Notes: a model not told the origin generated them from the letters alone. Counted from the first letter of the stretch, positions 15,517-25,114 are shown. The stretch: 64,000 nucleotides of DNA from Microcella pacifica (GCF_009371975.2 NZ_VIKT02000007.1:1-64000), one strand, 5' to 3'. A program made the numbers and translations.

Positions 15517-15541
15517 GAGAACGGTTGTCAAAACCATTCTC
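15517..15541. promoter_or_regulatory. Zur box at the znuA promoter
   Basis: A 25-bp imperfect palindrome has arms GAGAACGGTT and AACCATTCTC around GTCAA. Each half fits the actinobacterial Zur 15-mer (TGAAAATGATTTTCA type) with a few changes, so two overlapping boxes are possible. A TTGACA -35-like hexamer (minus strand, 15532-15527) lies inside it. Binding by the adjacent Zur is inferred. Confidence 0.65.
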
Positions 15542-15589
15542 AATAGGGTTGTGCGATATTCGTCTGGGCGCTGCCTCAGGGTGCGCAGC

Positions 15590-15595
15590 TAGCGT
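15590..15595 (+). promoter_or_regulatory. -10 hexamer TAGCGT (leaderless start)
   Basis: TAGCGT ends 6 nt before the ATG at 15602, and no Shine-Dalgarno sequence is present. This fits leaderless transcription of the Ddn-like gene. Confidence 0.4.
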
Positions 15596-15601
15596 TCGGG
15601 C

Positions 15602-16051
15602 ATGTCCAACCGCCGGCTCATGCTCTCCCTGACCGGACTGCACCGCGCGCTCCTGCGCCTGACGGGCGGGCGCCTCGGCTCCAGGCTCGGCGCGATGCCC
15701 GTCATCGAACTGACGACGCGCGGCCGCCGCACCGGCGCCGAGCGCACGACGTTGCTGACCATCGCCGCGCGCACCGGCAACACGTTCGTGGTCGTGGCCT
15801 CCCGCGGGGGCGACGACGCGCATCCGGCCTGGTACCTGAACCTCGTCGACGACCCGAACGTGCGCGTCGGCTCGCCGGGCAAGGAGGCTCGCCCCATGCT
15901 CGCGCGCATCGCCGACGAGGCCGAACGCGAGCGACTGTGGCCCGAGGTGGTGCGCGCCTATCGCGGCTACGCCGAGTACCAGCGCAAGACGAGGCGGCAG
16001 ATTCCGCTCGTGATCCTCGAGCCGCTCGCCCGCTCGTCGAGCACGAGCTAG
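15602..16051 (+). CDS. Ddn-like F420-dependent nitroreductase-family protein
   Basis: The 149-residue protein belongs to the deazaflavin (F420)-dependent nitroreductase family. It has the [17 protein letters not shown] phosphate-binding segment, then [16 protein letters not shown] near the middle. Members reduce diverse substrates with F420H2 or bind related flavins, and the natural substrate is usually unknown. It stands alone; its 3' end overlaps the 3' end of the convergent E2 gene by 4 bases. Confidence 0.8.
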   Translation: MSNRRLMLSLTGLHRALLRLTGGRLGSRLGAMPVIELTTRGRRTGAERTTLLTIAARTGNTFVVVASRGGDDAHPAWYLNLVDDPNVRVGSPGKEARPMLARIADEAERERLWPEVVRAYRGYAEYQRKTRRQIPLVILEPLARSSSTS

Positions 16052-17394
16052 TCGAGCAGCAGCGCCGGCTCCTCGATGATGCTCGCGACGTCGGCGAGGA
16101 AGCGGCTCGCGACATCCCCGTCGACCACGCGGTGGTCGAAGCTCGCCCCGAGCGTCGTCACGAAGCGCGGGCGCACCTCGCCGTCGACGACCCACGGCTT
16201 CTTCTTGATCGTGCCGAGCGCGACGATCGCGACCTCACCCGGGTTGAGGATGGGGGTACCGGTGTCCATGCCGAAGACGCCGATGTTGGTGATCGTGATC
16301 GTGCCGTCGGCCATGTCGGCGGGCTGCAGCTTGCCGTCGCGCGCCGTGAGCGTCATCTGCTCGATCGACTGGGCGAGCTCGCGCAACGTGAGATCCTGCG
16401 CGTTCTTGATGTTCGGCACGACGAGCCCGCGGGGCGTCGCCGCGGCGAAGCCGAAGTTCACGAAGTGGTGCACGATGATCTCGGTGTCGGTCCACGTCGA
16501 GTTCACGGTGGGGTTGCGGCGCACCGCCCACATCATCGCCTTCGCCATGACGAGCAGCGGCGAGACCTTGATGCCCGCGAAGTCGGGGCTGGCCTTGAGC
16601 CGCGCCACGAACTCCATCGTGCGCGTCGCATCGACGTCGACGAAAACGCTCACGTGCGGTGCGCTGAACGCGCTCTTGACCATGCCCGCGGCGATCGCCT
16701 TGCGCACGCCCTTGACGGGAATGCGATCCTCGCGGTCGCTCGGCCACTCGGGCGTCTGAATGTTGCGGAAGACGCTCGCCTGCTGCGCGTGGCGGATGAC
16801 GTCGTCACGCGTGACCTCGCCCGCGAGGCCCGTGGCCGGCACCTCGGCGAGGTCGACATCGAGGTCTTTCGCGAGCTTCCTGATCGGCGGCTTCGCGATG
16901 ACCGGCGCGGCGTCCGAGGCGGGCACGGAGCGCGGGCGGGGCGGTGCATCCTGCGCGGGCGGGGCGGACGCCGTCGCCGGAGCGGGTGCTCCGCTGCGGC
17001 GGCGGCGGGAGGCGACAGCACCCTTCGTGCCGTAGCCCACGAGCACGGCGCCGGGCTTCTCGTCTGCCTCGCGATCGATGGTCGAGGCGGTGTCGGCGAC
17101 GGATGCTGCGCTCGCGTCGTCCGCGGGCGCTGCGGGAGCATCCCCCTCGCCCTGCGCCCCCCGCACCGTGATGATCGCCGTGCCGACCTCGACGGTCTGC
17201 CCCTCGTCGACGAGGAGCGACTCGACCGTGCCGGTGAACGGCGAGGGCAGCTCGACGAGAGACTTCGCCGTCTCGATCTCGACGAGCACCTGGTTGACGG
17301 TCACCGTGTCGCCCGGCTTGACGTGCCAGGAGACGATCTCCGCCTCGGTCAGGCCCTCCCCGACGTCGGGGAGCGGAAACTCTGAAACGCTCAC
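16048..17394 (-). CDS. Branched-chain 2-oxoacid dehydrogenase E2 (lipoyl acyltransferase)
   Basis: The 448-residue E2 has a lipoyl domain with the lipoylated lysine at residue 44 ([10 protein letters not shown]). A charged linker follows, then a peripheral subunit-binding domain ([20 protein letters not shown]) and a catalytic domain with the HRVVDGD active-site His. It takes the acyl group from E1 and passes it to CoA. It is the third gene after E1-alpha and E1-beta, 51 bp downstream. A two-chain E1 with a single-lipoyl E2 favours branched-chain over pyruvate substrate in actinobacteria, which use AceE for pyruvate. Confidence 0.85.
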   Translation of the reverse strand: MSVSEFPLPDVGEGLTEAEIVSWHVKPGDTVTVNQVLVEIETAKSLVELPSPFTGTVESLLVDEGQTVEVGTAIITVRGAQGEGDAPAAPADDASAASVADTASTIDREADEKPGAVLVGYGTKGAVASRRRRSGAPAPATASAPPAQDAPPRPRSVPASDAAPVIAKPPIRKLAKDLDVDLAEVPATGLAGEVTRDDVIRHAQQASVFRNIQTPEWPSDREDRIPVKGVRKAIAAGMVKSAFSAPHVSVFVDVDATRTMEFVARLKASPDFAGIKVSPLLVMAKAMMWAVRRNPTVNSTWTDTEIIVHHFVNFGFAAATPRGLVVPNIKNAQDLTLRELAQSIEQMTLTARDGKLQPADMADGTITITNIGVFGMDTGTPILNPGEVAIVALGTIKKKPWVVDGEVRPRFVTTLGASFDHRVVDGDVASRFLADVASIIEEPALLLD

Positions 17395-17445
17395 GGTGCC
17401 TCCAGGGGGTTCGACGCGGCTTCGGTGCGCGGACTCGTGATCAGG

Positions 17446-18441
17446 CTAGTAGGCGAGCGCGCGGTCGACGGCATGCAGGATGCGATCGACGTCGGGCAGG
17501 TACGCGCCCTCGAGCTTCGCCGGCGGGAAGGGGGTGTCGTATCCGCTCACGCGCAGCACAGGCGCCTCGAGCGAGTAGAAGGCCTGCTCGGTCACGGTCG
17601 CCGCGATCTCCGAGCCGATGCTCACCGAGCCCGGCGCCTCCTGCGCGACGACCAGGCGGCCCGTGCGGCGCACCGACTCGAGCAGCGGGGCGTAGTCGAT
17701 GGGGGAGAGCGACCGCAGGTCGACGACCTCGATGCTCGTGCCCTCCTCCTCGGCGAGCGCCGCCGCGTCGAGCAGCATGCTCACGATCGCGCCGTGCCCG
17801 ACGACCGTGATGTCGGTGCCGACGCGCACGACGCGCGAGGCGTGCAGGGGCGCGCCCGCGTCGGAGAAGTCGACCTCGCCCTTGGGCCAGTAGCGGCTCT
17901 TCGGCTCGAAGAACATGACCGGGTCGGGGCTCGCGATGGCCTCCTGGATCATCCAGTACGCGTCGTGGGGCGTCGCGGGGCTCACGAGCCGCAAGCCGGG
18001 GGTGTGCGCGAAGTAGGCTTCGGGGCTCTCCTGGTGGTGCTCCACGGCGCCGATGTGGCCGCCGTAGGGAACGCGAATGACGATGGGCAGCTGCAGGGCT
18101 CCCTCGTGCCGCGCCGTGAGCTTCGCGAGCTGCGTCGTGATCTGGTCGAAGCCGGGGAAGATGAAGCCGTCGAACTGGATCTCGCAGACGGGGCGGTAGC
18201 CGCGCATCGCGAGGCCGATCGCCGTGCCCACGATGCCCGACTCGGCGAGCGGGGTGTCGAGCACGCGGTGCGCGCCGAACCGCTTCTGCAGGCCCTCCGT
18301 CACGCGGAACACCCCGCCGAGCGGCCCGATGTCCTCTCCCATGAGCAGAACCTTGTCGTCCGCCTCCATGGCGGCCGCGAGACCCTCGGTGAGGGCCTTC
18401 GTCATCGTGAGCGTCTGCACGGTCGCTGCGTCCTCCGCCAT
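17446..18441 (-). CDS. 2-oxoacid dehydrogenase E1 beta subunit
   Basis: The 331-residue subunit starts MAEDAATVQTLTMTKALTEG. It contains the pyrimidine-binding region (VLLMGEDIG) and the C-terminal transketolase domain with EVVDLRSLSPID. It forms an alpha2-beta2 E1 with the upstream gene, using thiamine diphosphate to decarboxylate a 2-oxoacid. The ATG at 18441 overlaps the E1-alpha stop (TGATG), which fixes the start; longer frames are chance extensions across E1-alpha. The substrate is probably branched-chain. Confidence 0.88.
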   Translation of the reverse strand: MAEDAATVQTLTMTKALTEGLAAAMEADDKVLLMGEDIGPLGGVFRVTEGLQKRFGAHRVLDTPLAESGIVGTAIGLAMRGYRPVCEIQFDGFIFPGFDQITTQLAKLTARHEGALQLPIVIRVPYGGHIGAVEHHQESPEAYFAHTPGLRLVSPATPHDAYWMIQEAIASPDPVMFFEPKSRYWPKGEVDFSDAGAPLHASRVVRVGTDITVVGHGAIVSMLLDAAALAEEEGTSIEVVDLRSLSPIDYAPLLESVRRTGRLVVAQEAPGSVSIGSEIAATVTEQAFYSLEAPVLRVSGYDTPFPPAKLEGAYLPDVDRILHAVDRALAY

Positions 18442-19556
18442 CACGCCTCCCCCTCGAACGAGGCCTCGTACTGGGCGAGCCACTCGCGCTGAGCATCCAT
18501 GACGGGATGCGCCTCGCTGTACACGTGCGCGAACATCGACGCGGCGGCGGGCGGCTCGAGCGCGAGCGTGCGAGCCCGCGCGTCGGCGGCGACGTCCTCC
18601 GCCTCCTCGGCGACGCTCGCGAAGAAGGCATCGCCCTCGCCCTGCGCCCGAAGGTAGGTCTCGAAGCGGCTGATCGGGTCGCGCTCCTGCCAGTAGCGGA
18701 ACTGCTCCTCGTCGCGGTACTTGCTCGGGTCGTCGCTCGTCGTGTGCGCCCCGATGCGGTAGGTGAGCGCCTCGATGAACCGAGGCCCGGCGCCGCTGCG
18801 CGCCGCGTCGAGGTTGGCTGCGGTCACGGCGTAGCTCGCGAGCACGTCGTTGCCGTCGATCTGCACGCTCTCGATGCCGAAGCCGCGCGGTCGAAGATAC
18901 AGCGGTGTGCGCGACTGCACCCGCACGGGCACCGAGATCGCCCAGTGGTTGTTCTGCAGGAAGAACACCTGCGGCGTCTGGTAGCTCTGCGCGAAGACGT
19001 AGGCCTCGTTCACGTCGCCCTGGCTCGTCGCGCCATCGCCGAAGTAGACCATGACGGCCGTGTCGACGTCGGGGTCGCCCGTGCCGACCTTGCCGTCGAA
19101 GGCGACACCCATCGCGTAGCCGGTCGCGTGGAGCGCCTGCGAGCCGATCACGAGCGTGTAGAGGTGGAAGTTGCCGGTCTCCTCCGGCACCCAGCCGCCG
19201 TGCGTCTGGCCGCGCAGCATGGCGATGATGCGCACCGGGTCCAGGCCGCGGATGTAGCCGACGGTGTGCTCGCGATAGGCGGGGAAGAGGTGGTCCTGGG
19301 CCTTCGCGGCGAAGCCCGAGCCGGCCTGCGCGGCCTCCTGGCCGATGCTCGGCACCCACAGGGCCAGTTGGCCTTGGCGCTGCAGGTTGCCCGCCTCGAC
19401 GTCGAAGCGGCGCATGACGCTCATGACGCGGTGGAACTCGCGCAGCTGGTCGTCGCCGAGCGCGTCGACGTAGGGAAGGTACTGCTCGGTGGCGTCGCTC
19501 GCGACGCGCTGGCCGTCGGGAGCCAGCAGCTGGAGGGTGTCGGCCGTGTACGACAT
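18441..19556 (-). CDS. 2-oxoacid dehydrogenase E1 alpha subunit
   Basis: The 371-residue subunit has the thiamine-diphosphate motif GDGATSQGDVNEA in the middle, preceded by the REHTVGYIRGLDP substrate-channel region. It starts MSYTADTLQLLAPDGQRV. It heads the E1-alpha, E1-beta, E2 operon and lies 35 bp after a HisC-like aminotransferase on the same strand. No E3 gene follows, so dihydrolipoamide dehydrogenase must be encoded elsewhere. The start is chosen by length; the upstream GGAATCC is a weak ribosome site. Confidence 0.88.
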   Translation of the reverse strand: MSYTADTLQLLAPDGQRVASDATEQYLPYVDALGDDQLREFHRVMSVMRRFDVEAGNLQRQGQLALWVPSIGQEAAQAGSGFAAKAQDHLFPAYREHTVGYIRGLDPVRIIAMLRGQTHGGWVPEETGNFHLYTLVIGSQALHATGYAMGVAFDGKVGTGDPDVDTAVMVYFGDGATSQGDVNEAYVFAQSYQTPQVFFLQNNHWAISVPVRVQSRTPLYLRPRGFGIESVQIDGNDVLASYAVTAANLDAARSGAGPRFIEALTYRIGAHTTSDDPSKYRDEEQFRYWQERDPISRFETYLRAQGEGDAFFASVAEEAEDVAADARARTLALEPPAAASMFAHVYSEAHPVMDAQREWLAQYEASFEGEA

Positions 19557-19591
19557 GGATTCCACTCTAGGCCCGCGACGCGGTGCCCCGG

Positions 19592-20698
19592 TCAGAGGGT
19601 GCGGACAACCTCGCCACAGATTCTGAGGAGGGTCGCGACAGACTCCTCCTCGCCGATGGAGACGCGGATGCCCTCGGGCGGGAAGGCGCGCACGACGAGA
19701 CCGGCGGCGCCGAGCGCCTCCGCGATGCGGGATGTTCCGTCTCCCGTCGGCAGCCACACGAAGTTGCCCTGGCTCACGGGCACGGCCCAGCCCTGCTCGC
19801 GCAGTGCCTCCTGCACGCGCGCGCACCGCGCGGCGAGCACGCCCACGTTCGCCAGCAGCTCGTCCTCCACCTCGAGCGCCGCGAGCACGGCGCGCTGCGC
19901 GGCCTCCGTGACGCTCAGGGGGATGGCCGCGCTGCGAGCGGCGTCGAGGATCGGCACCGGCCCGATGCCGTACCCCACGCGCAGCCCCGCGAGGCCGTAG
20001 GCCTTCGAGAAGGTGCGCAGCACGACGAGGTTCGGGTAGCGGCGCAGCAGCGCGGCGCCGTCGACGGCGCTGGAATCGCGCACGAACTCGGCGTAGGCCT
20101 CGTCGAGCACGACGAGCAGGCTCGGCGGCACGGCGGCCATGAGCTCGGCGAACTCCTGCGCCCCGACCACGGTGCCCGTCGGATTGTTGGGCGAGCAGAT
20201 GATGAGCACGCGCGAGCGGTCGGTGATCGCGTCGCGCATCGCGGGCAGGTCGTGCCGGGCATCCTCGGTGAGTGGAACGCGCACGCCGACCGCACCTGCC
20301 ACCGTGATGAGGCCCGGGTACGCCTCGAAGCTGCGCCAGGCGTGCACGACCTCGTCCCCGGCACCGGCGGCGGCAGAGATGAGCTGCGAGAGCACAGAGA
20401 CGGAGCCTGCGCCCACGACGACCTCGTCGGTCGTGACGCCGTGCCGCGCTGCGAGGCGCTCGCGCACGGCGAGAGCCGAGGCATCCGGGTATCGATTGAT
20501 GTCGAGGTCGCGAATCGCGGCAAGCACGGCGGGGTGCGGCGGGAAGGGGTTCTCGTTCGAGGAGAGCTTGAAGGCGTCGGCGGCGGCGGGCTTGCCCTGC
20601 TTGTAGGCGGGCAGCGCCACGATCTCGGGGCGCAGGCGCACGGCGCGCGCGGCCTCGAACAGGGCATCGGTGGGGGCGTCGGTGCGGGCGTCGGTCAC
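19592..20698 (-). CDS. HisC-like aminotransferase (histidinol-phosphate/aromatic)
   Basis: The 368-residue fold-type I PLP enzyme has [29 protein letters not shown] and the PLP-lysine motif [14 protein letters not shown]. These fit HisC and the closely related actinobacterial aromatic aminotransferase Pat, which sequence alone cannot separate. It is not in a his operon but directly upstream of the keto-acid dehydrogenase genes. That favours an amino-acid catabolic or broad-range role (aminotransferase making the 2-oxoacid, then E1/E2). Confidence 0.8.
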   Translation of the reverse strand: MTDARTDAPTDALFEAARAVRLRPEIVALPAYKQGKPAAADAFKLSSNENPFPPHPAVLAAIRDLDINRYPDASALAVRERLAARHGVTTDEVVVGAGSVSVLSQLISAAAGAGDEVVHAWRSFEAYPGLITVAGAVGVRVPLTEDARHDLPAMRDAITDRSRVLIICSPNNPTGTVVGAQEFAELMAAVPPSLLVVLDEAYAEFVRDSSAVDGAALLRRYPNLVVLRTFSKAYGLAGLRVGYGIGPVPILDAARSAAIPLSVTEAAQRAVLAALEVEDELLANVGVLAARCARVQEALREQGWAVPVSQGNFVWLPTGDGTSRIAEALGAAGLVVRAFPPEGIRVSIGEEESVATLLRICGEVVRTL

Positions 20699-20778
20699 GC
20701 CCTCAGCCTACGTCGCGTCGCCCGCGGTTCACCCGCTGCTCATTGCGGGCGCGGGGCGCAGGTGGGCATAGTGGAGTC

Positions 20779-21180
20779 ATGAAGCGATTCCTCGTGCGAC
20801 TGCTCATCAACTCGGTGGCCCTGTGGCTCACCACCCTCATCGTCACGGGGGTCGAGGTGGTCTCGTACGGCCCGCAGGGCGACACCCTCGCCTACGTACT
20901 CACGCTCCTGCTCGTCGCCTTCATCTTCGGCCTCGTCAACGGCATCATCGGCAATCTCATCCGCATCGTGGCCTTCCCCCTCTACATCCTCACGCTCGGG
21001 CTCATCGCGCTCCTCGTGAACGGCCTCCTGCTGCTGCTCGTCGCGTGGATCTCAGACCTCATCGGCTTCGGGCTCACGGTCGAGACCTTCTGGTGGGGCG
21101 TGCTCGGCGCGGTCGTGCTGGGTCTGCTGAGCTGGCTCATCGGCATCCTGCTGCGGCCCATCGTGGGGCGCTCGCGCTGA
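20779..21180 (+). CDS. Phage-holin-like (superfamily IV) four-span membrane protein
   Basis: The 133-residue protein has four hydrophobic spans and starts MKRFLVRLLINSVALWLTTL. This matches the family annotated as mycobacterial 4-TM phage holin, which is widespread on bacterial chromosomes and not linked to prophages. The GNLIRIVAFPLYILTLGL segment is the conserved core. A CATAGT hexamer lies 6 nt before the ATG with no proper ribosome site, so it may be leaderless. No phage genes are nearby. Confidence 0.75.
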   Translation: MKRFLVRLLINSVALWLTTLIVTGVEVVSYGPQGDTLAYVLTLLLVAFIFGLVNGIIGNLIRIVAFPLYILTLGLIALLVNGLLLLLVAWISDLIGFGLTVETFWWGVLGAVVLGLLSWLIGILLRPIVGRSR

Positions 21181-21252
21181 CGCTGGCCTGACCCGCCCGG
21201 AGCCCGCGGGCCGGGAGCTCGGGGACTCCGGCGGCGCTCGCGTTCCTCGCGG

Positions 21253-22761
21253 TCATGACGGCGGGATGCGCGTGGCCGTGAACCGCAGGACGGTCCCCTC
21301 CGCGCCGCCCCCGCCCGAACCCGGCAGGGCATCGACGCGGGTGCGCAGCTCGTCGATCGTGGAGGCGTCCACGCGCTCAGCAGTCGCGCGGTAGCGGTCG
21401 AGGTCGTGCGCGGCGAGGGCGCCCGTCGCTCCCGCGGCGCTCGCGGTGCCGGCACGCAGCGCTTCGCTCTGCACGACGAGCGCCTCCGTCTCGCGACGCA
21501 CCCCCGACAGCCCCGGCACGAGGTCTTCGCGGTGCTCGATGACGATCGCCGGATAGTCGCCGAGCACGGGCAGATCGCCGCTCGGCGAGCCGACCGTGAC
21601 GAGACCGGCCGTGGTCCACTCGCCCGACTCGGCCAGTCGCGTCGCGATCGCGCCGCCCTGCGAGTAGCCGGTGAACACGACGCTCGAATCGCCCGTCGCG
21701 CCGGCCGTCGCGAGGGCGCTGCGCACCGCCTGCAGCGAGGAGGCGTCCTGGTCGGCGACGAGGGCGACGTTGCTCGCCATGTCCCACGGCTGCGCGCCGC
21801 CGAGAACCGCAGTCGAGTCGGTGCCGGCGATGTAGACCTCGAAGTGCGCCCCGTCGGGTCCTTCGTAGCGCTCGACGCGCACGGGGGCGCTGGAGTCGGG
21901 GATGCGGTGCACGCGCTCAGCGACCGAGCCCGGCGCTGCGATCGCCGTGCCCGCGGGAGCGCCGTCGGCGGTCGCACCGCCCGAGCGGCGCAGATCGGTG
22001 AGCACGGGCTCGACCCGCACGGGCGCCGTGCCGCGCACCCCCGCGAGCGTCGCGAGGCCGAGCACGGCCGTGGCCGCACCGGAGACGCCGGAGAGCCCGA
22101 GACCGGTCTCGCCCAGCGCGGCGACCAGGGGCGGGGGAACACCGACAGCGCCGAGTGCGGTGTCGTCGACGAGCGTGAGAACCCAGCGCATCGCCTCGAC
22201 GAGTTGCGGTTCGCTGAGCGGGCGGTCGCCCCCGGGGGCCGCGGCGACGGCGGTCGCGACGAGCGCCTGGCGGTGCGATTCGGGCAGCAAGCGCCAGCCC
22301 GCGGCGATCATGCCCGCACCGGTGAGCACGCCGGGCAGGATCACGAGCCCGAGGCGGCTTGCGAGCCAGCCCGCTGCAGACGCATAGTGCGCGGCGAGGC
22401 TCTCGAGCCACGAGCCCAGGGTGCGCTCGGTCTGACCGGCGACCTCCGCCACAGACTGCACCGCGGCGGCGAGCCACGCCAGATCCTCCGCGAGGACGAG
22501 CAGCGCGTGCTCGTCCTGCTCGAGCTCGAGCGCGAGGCTCGCGTCGACGCTCGAGCGCACACCCCGCACGCGCACGGCCTGATCGCTGCAGACCGAGGAG
22601 GCCGCTCGCAGGGCATCACGGCGCGCGAGAAGCGCCTCGGGCGCGACGACAGTCGTGCCGCCTCCGCGGATGATGAGCGGAGCATCCTCGGTCGTCAGTG
22701 ATGGCTGAGGGTGCGGCGCTCTGCCCGTCCTGTCCTCCTGCGGCCAGGCCGTCTCGGTCAC
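21253..22761 (-). CDS. Alpha/beta-hydrolase-domain protein paired with a WXG100-like protein
   Basis: The 502-residue protein has an N-terminal helical part (about 1-230). A hydrolase domain follows, with the nucleophile motif FTGYSQGGAIA near residue 370 and a likely acid/His region near IVIEHREDLVPG. Hydrophobic glycine-rich segments in the middle could contact membrane. The GTG start overlaps the stop of a small WXG100-like gene (GTGA). The pairing resembles type VII (ESX) substrate modules, in which a small WXG protein partners a larger protein, but no secretion genes are in the window. Substrate is unknown. Confidence 0.6.
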   Translation of the reverse strand: MTETAWPQEDRTGRAPHPQPSLTTEDAPLIIRGGGTTVVAPEALLARRDALRAASSVCSDQAVRVRGVRSSVDASLALELEQDEHALLVLAEDLAWLAAAVQSVAEVAGQTERTLGSWLESLAAHYASAAGWLASRLGLVILPGVLTGAGMIAAGWRLLPESHRQALVATAVAAAPGGDRPLSEPQLVEAMRWVLTLVDDTALGAVGVPPPLVAALGETGLGLSGVSGAATAVLGLATLAGVRGTAPVRVEPVLTDLRRSGGATADGAPAGTAIAAPGSVAERVHRIPDSSAPVRVERYEGPDGAHFEVYIAGTDSTAVLGGAQPWDMASNVALVADQDASSLQAVRSALATAGATGDSSVVFTGYSQGGAIATRLAESGEWTTAGLVTVGSPSGDLPVLGDYPAIVIEHREDLVPGLSGVRRETEALVVQSEALRAGTASAAGATGALAAHDLDRYRATAERVDASTIDELRTRVDALPGSGGGGAEGTVLRFTATRIPPS

Positions 22762-23009
22762 GGGGCCGCCTCGAGGCGCCCGGCAGCACCGAGCAGGGCG
22801 TCGCTCGCGACCTCGCACGATGCCGCGACCCGGCGCACGCGCCCCAGCTGCACCATGAGGGCCTCCTCGAAGGCGCGCTGCGCGGGCCCGCGCCAGTCGC
22901 TCGCGACCTCGCCGGGCGGGAGGCGGGGCACGAGCTCGCGCAGGCTCGCCGCGACGTCGGCCATGATGCGCGATCGTGCGCGCAGAAGCTCTGCCTCGAG
23001 GGCACTCAC
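22758..23009 (-). CDS. WXG100-like small helical protein
   Basis: This 83-residue, mostly helical protein has a central turn with SDWRGPAQRAFEEAL, a W-x-G motif between two long helices as in ESAT-6/WXG100 proteins. The GTG start at 23009 has a GGAGGAG site about 4 nt upstream; a longer frame to 23156 has no support. Its stop overlaps the start of the hydrolase gene, so the two are translated together. A C-terminal YxxxD/E secretion tag is not evident. Homology is by pattern only. Confidence 0.6.
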   Translation of the reverse strand: MSALEAELLRARSRIMADVAASLRELVPRLPPGEVASDWRGPAQRAFEEALMVQLGRVRRVAASCEVASDALLGAAGRLEAAP

Positions 23010-23165
23010 GGGCTCTCCTCCCTGCCGGTTTCCGGTGCCGAGCGCGGGTGCGCCCCGCCATGGTGCCGAGCACGTGCGCTCCACGATCGCCACCCCGAGC
23101 GATGGGGAGGCGACGGCGGGCAGGGCCCGCGTGTGGAGGAGGGGGAACTGGGACACAATGGGGGC

Positions 23166-23690
23166 ATGAGCTTCGACCGGGTGCAGCGGGAGCCCGGTCT
23201 GTTCTGCATCTGCTTCGTATGCACGGGCAACATCTGCCGCTCGCCCATGGCCGAATCGGTCTTCCGCTCCCTCATCCAGGCGCGCGGACTACAGAACCGT
23301 GTGAGCGTGCGCTCCGCTGGCACGGGGGAGTGGCACGTCGGCGAGCACAGCGACGATCGCACTCTCGCCTCGCTGCAGGCTCGCGGCTACGAGGGTCGCG
23401 GCCACCGCGCGCGGCAGTTCGACGTCGACTGGTTCGACGACCTCGACCTCGTGATCGCCTTCGACCGCAGCCAGGAGCGCATCCTCAAGAACTGGGCGCC
23501 GAGCGATGAGGCCCGGTCGAAGGTGCACCTCCTCATGAGCTTCGACCCCGACAACGGCGGCGTGCTCGACGTGCCCGACCCCTACTACTCCGACGCCGCG
23601 ATGTTCGACACGGTGCTCGGCATGATCGAACGCGCGTGCGAAGCGCTGTTCCGCCAACTCGAACCCGGACTTCGACAGGGAGCCTCATGA
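23166..23690 (+). CDS. Low-molecular-weight protein-tyrosine phosphatase
   Basis: The 174-residue enzyme has the P-loop VCTGNICRSPMAES (C-x5-R-S) near the N-terminus and the general-acid motif VPDPYY near residue 140. Both define LMW-PTPs. In actinobacteria such enzymes dephosphorylate tyrosine phosphoproteins, and some are secreted (PtpA). The ATG at 23166 is preceded by CACAAT 6 nt away. The stop overlaps the purB start (ATGA), an unusual coupling to purine synthesis. Confidence 0.9.
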   Translation: MSFDRVQREPGLFCICFVCTGNICRSPMAESVFRSLIQARGLQNRVSVRSAGTGEWHVGEHSDDRTLASLQARGYEGRGHRARQFDVDWFDDLDLVIAFDRSQERILKNWAPSDEARSKVHLLMSFDPDNGGVLDVPDPYYSDAAMFDTVLGMIERACEALFRQLEPGLRQGAS

Positions 23691-25081
23691 GCCCGCTCAG
23701 CATCCAACCCCTCAGCCCGCTCGACGGCCGCTACCGCGAGCAGGTCGCGGGGCTCGGCGAGCACCTCTCCGAGGCGGGCCTCAATCGGGCGCGCATCCAG
23801 GTCGAAGTCGAGTGGCTCATCCACCTCACCGACCACGGGCTGTTCGGGGCGCGTCGACTCACCGCCGACGAGGCGCGCCAGCTGCGCCACATCGTCACCG
23901 ACTTCGACGACGCTGCGATCGACGACCTCGCGCGGCGAGAGGCCGTCACGCGGCACGACGTCAAGGCTGTCGAGTACTACGTGCGCGACCGCCTCGCCGA
24001 CCTCGGGCTCACCGAGATCGCCGAGCTCACCCACTTCGCCTGCACGAGCGAAGACGTCAACAACCTCGCCTACGCCCTCACGATCCGCGCCGCCGTGCGC
24101 GACGTCTGGATGCCCCGCGCCCGCGAGGTCGTCGCCGCGCTGCGCGAGCGCGCGCTCGCGCTGCGCGAGACGCCCATGCTCGCCCACACGCACGGTCAAC
24201 CGGCGACGCCGACGACCGTGGGCAAGGAGCTCGCGGTGACCGTCCACCGCCTTGAGCGCCTGCTCGCCTCGGTCGACGAGGTCGAGTACCTGGGCAAGTT
24301 CTCCGGTGCGACCGGCACGTTCTCGGCGCACCTGGCCGCGGACCCCGAGCACGACTGGATCGGAGCATCCCGCGATTTCGTCACGGGGCTGGGCCTCACC
24401 TGGAACCCGCTCACGACCCAGATCGAGTCTCACGACTGGCAGGCGCAGCTCTACCAGCGCATCGCGCACACGGGTCGCGTGCTGCACAACCTGTGCACCG
24501 ACGTGTGGACGTACATCTCGATGGGCTACTTCCGGCAGATCCCGCAGCCGGGTGCGACCGGGTCGTCGACGATGCCGCACAAGATCAACCCGATCCGCTT
24601 CGAGAACGCCGAGGCGAACCTCGAGCTCTCGGCGGCGCTGCTCGACTCCCTCGCCACGACGCTCGTCACGTCGCGCCTGCAGCGCGACCTCACCGACTCG
24701 ACGACGCAGCGCAACATCGGCGTCGCCCTCGGGCACTCGGTTCTCGCGCTCGACAACATTCTCAAGGGGCTCGGCGAGATCGCGATCGATGAGGATGCCC
24801 TGGCTCGCGATCTCGAGGGCAACTGGGAGGTTCTCGCCGAGGCCATCCAGACCGTCATCCGCGCCGAGGTGACCGCGGGGCGCAGCTCGATCGCCGACCC
24901 CTACGCGATGCTCAAGGAGCTCACGCGCGGCCATCGCGTCGGCGGCGATGAGCTGCGCGCCTTCATCGAGCGGCTCGACATCCCCGCCGAGGCGAAGGCT
25001 CGACTGACCGCGCTGAGCCCCGCCACCTACGTGGGCCTGGCCTCGCAGCTCGTGGACTACATCGAGCCGGCAGGCGGGTAG
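23687..25081 (+). CDS. purB: Adenylosuccinate lyase
   Basis: The 464-residue lyase has the fumarase-superfamily signature GSSTMPHKINPIRFEN and the catalytic-region segments TSEDVNNLAYAL and HTHGQPATPTTVG. It cleaves adenylosuccinate and SAICAR in purine synthesis. Its N-terminus (LSPLDGRYREQVAGL) is of the E. coli-like PurB type, and the length agrees. The ATG overlaps the phosphatase stop, with AGGGAG upstream. Confidence 0.95.
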   Translation: MSPLSIQPLSPLDGRYREQVAGLGEHLSEAGLNRARIQVEVEWLIHLTDHGLFGARRLTADEARQLRHIVTDFDDAAIDDLARREAVTRHDVKAVEYYVRDRLADLGLTEIAELTHFACTSEDVNNLAYALTIRAAVRDVWMPRAREVVAALRERALALRETPMLAHTHGQPATPTTVGKELAVTVHRLERLLASVDEVEYLGKFSGATGTFSAHLAADPEHDWIGASRDFVTGLGLTWNPLTTQIESHDWQAQLYQRIAHTGRVLHNLCTDVWTYISMGYFRQIPQPGATGSSTMPHKINPIRFENAEANLELSAALLDSLATTLVTSRLQRDLTDSTTQRNIGVALGHSVLALDNILKGLGEIAIDEDALARDLEGNWEVLAEAIQTVIRAEVTAGRSSIADPYAMLKELTRGHRVGGDELRAFIERLDIPAEAKARLTALSPATYVGLASQLVDYIEPAGG

Positions 25082-25114
25082 CGACGCGCGGGAGTCCTCG
25101 CTGCGGAGACTGCT

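Noticed and set aside
20779-21180. Prophage holin
   Set aside because: The family is chromosomal and widespread; no phage structural or lysis genes are nearby.
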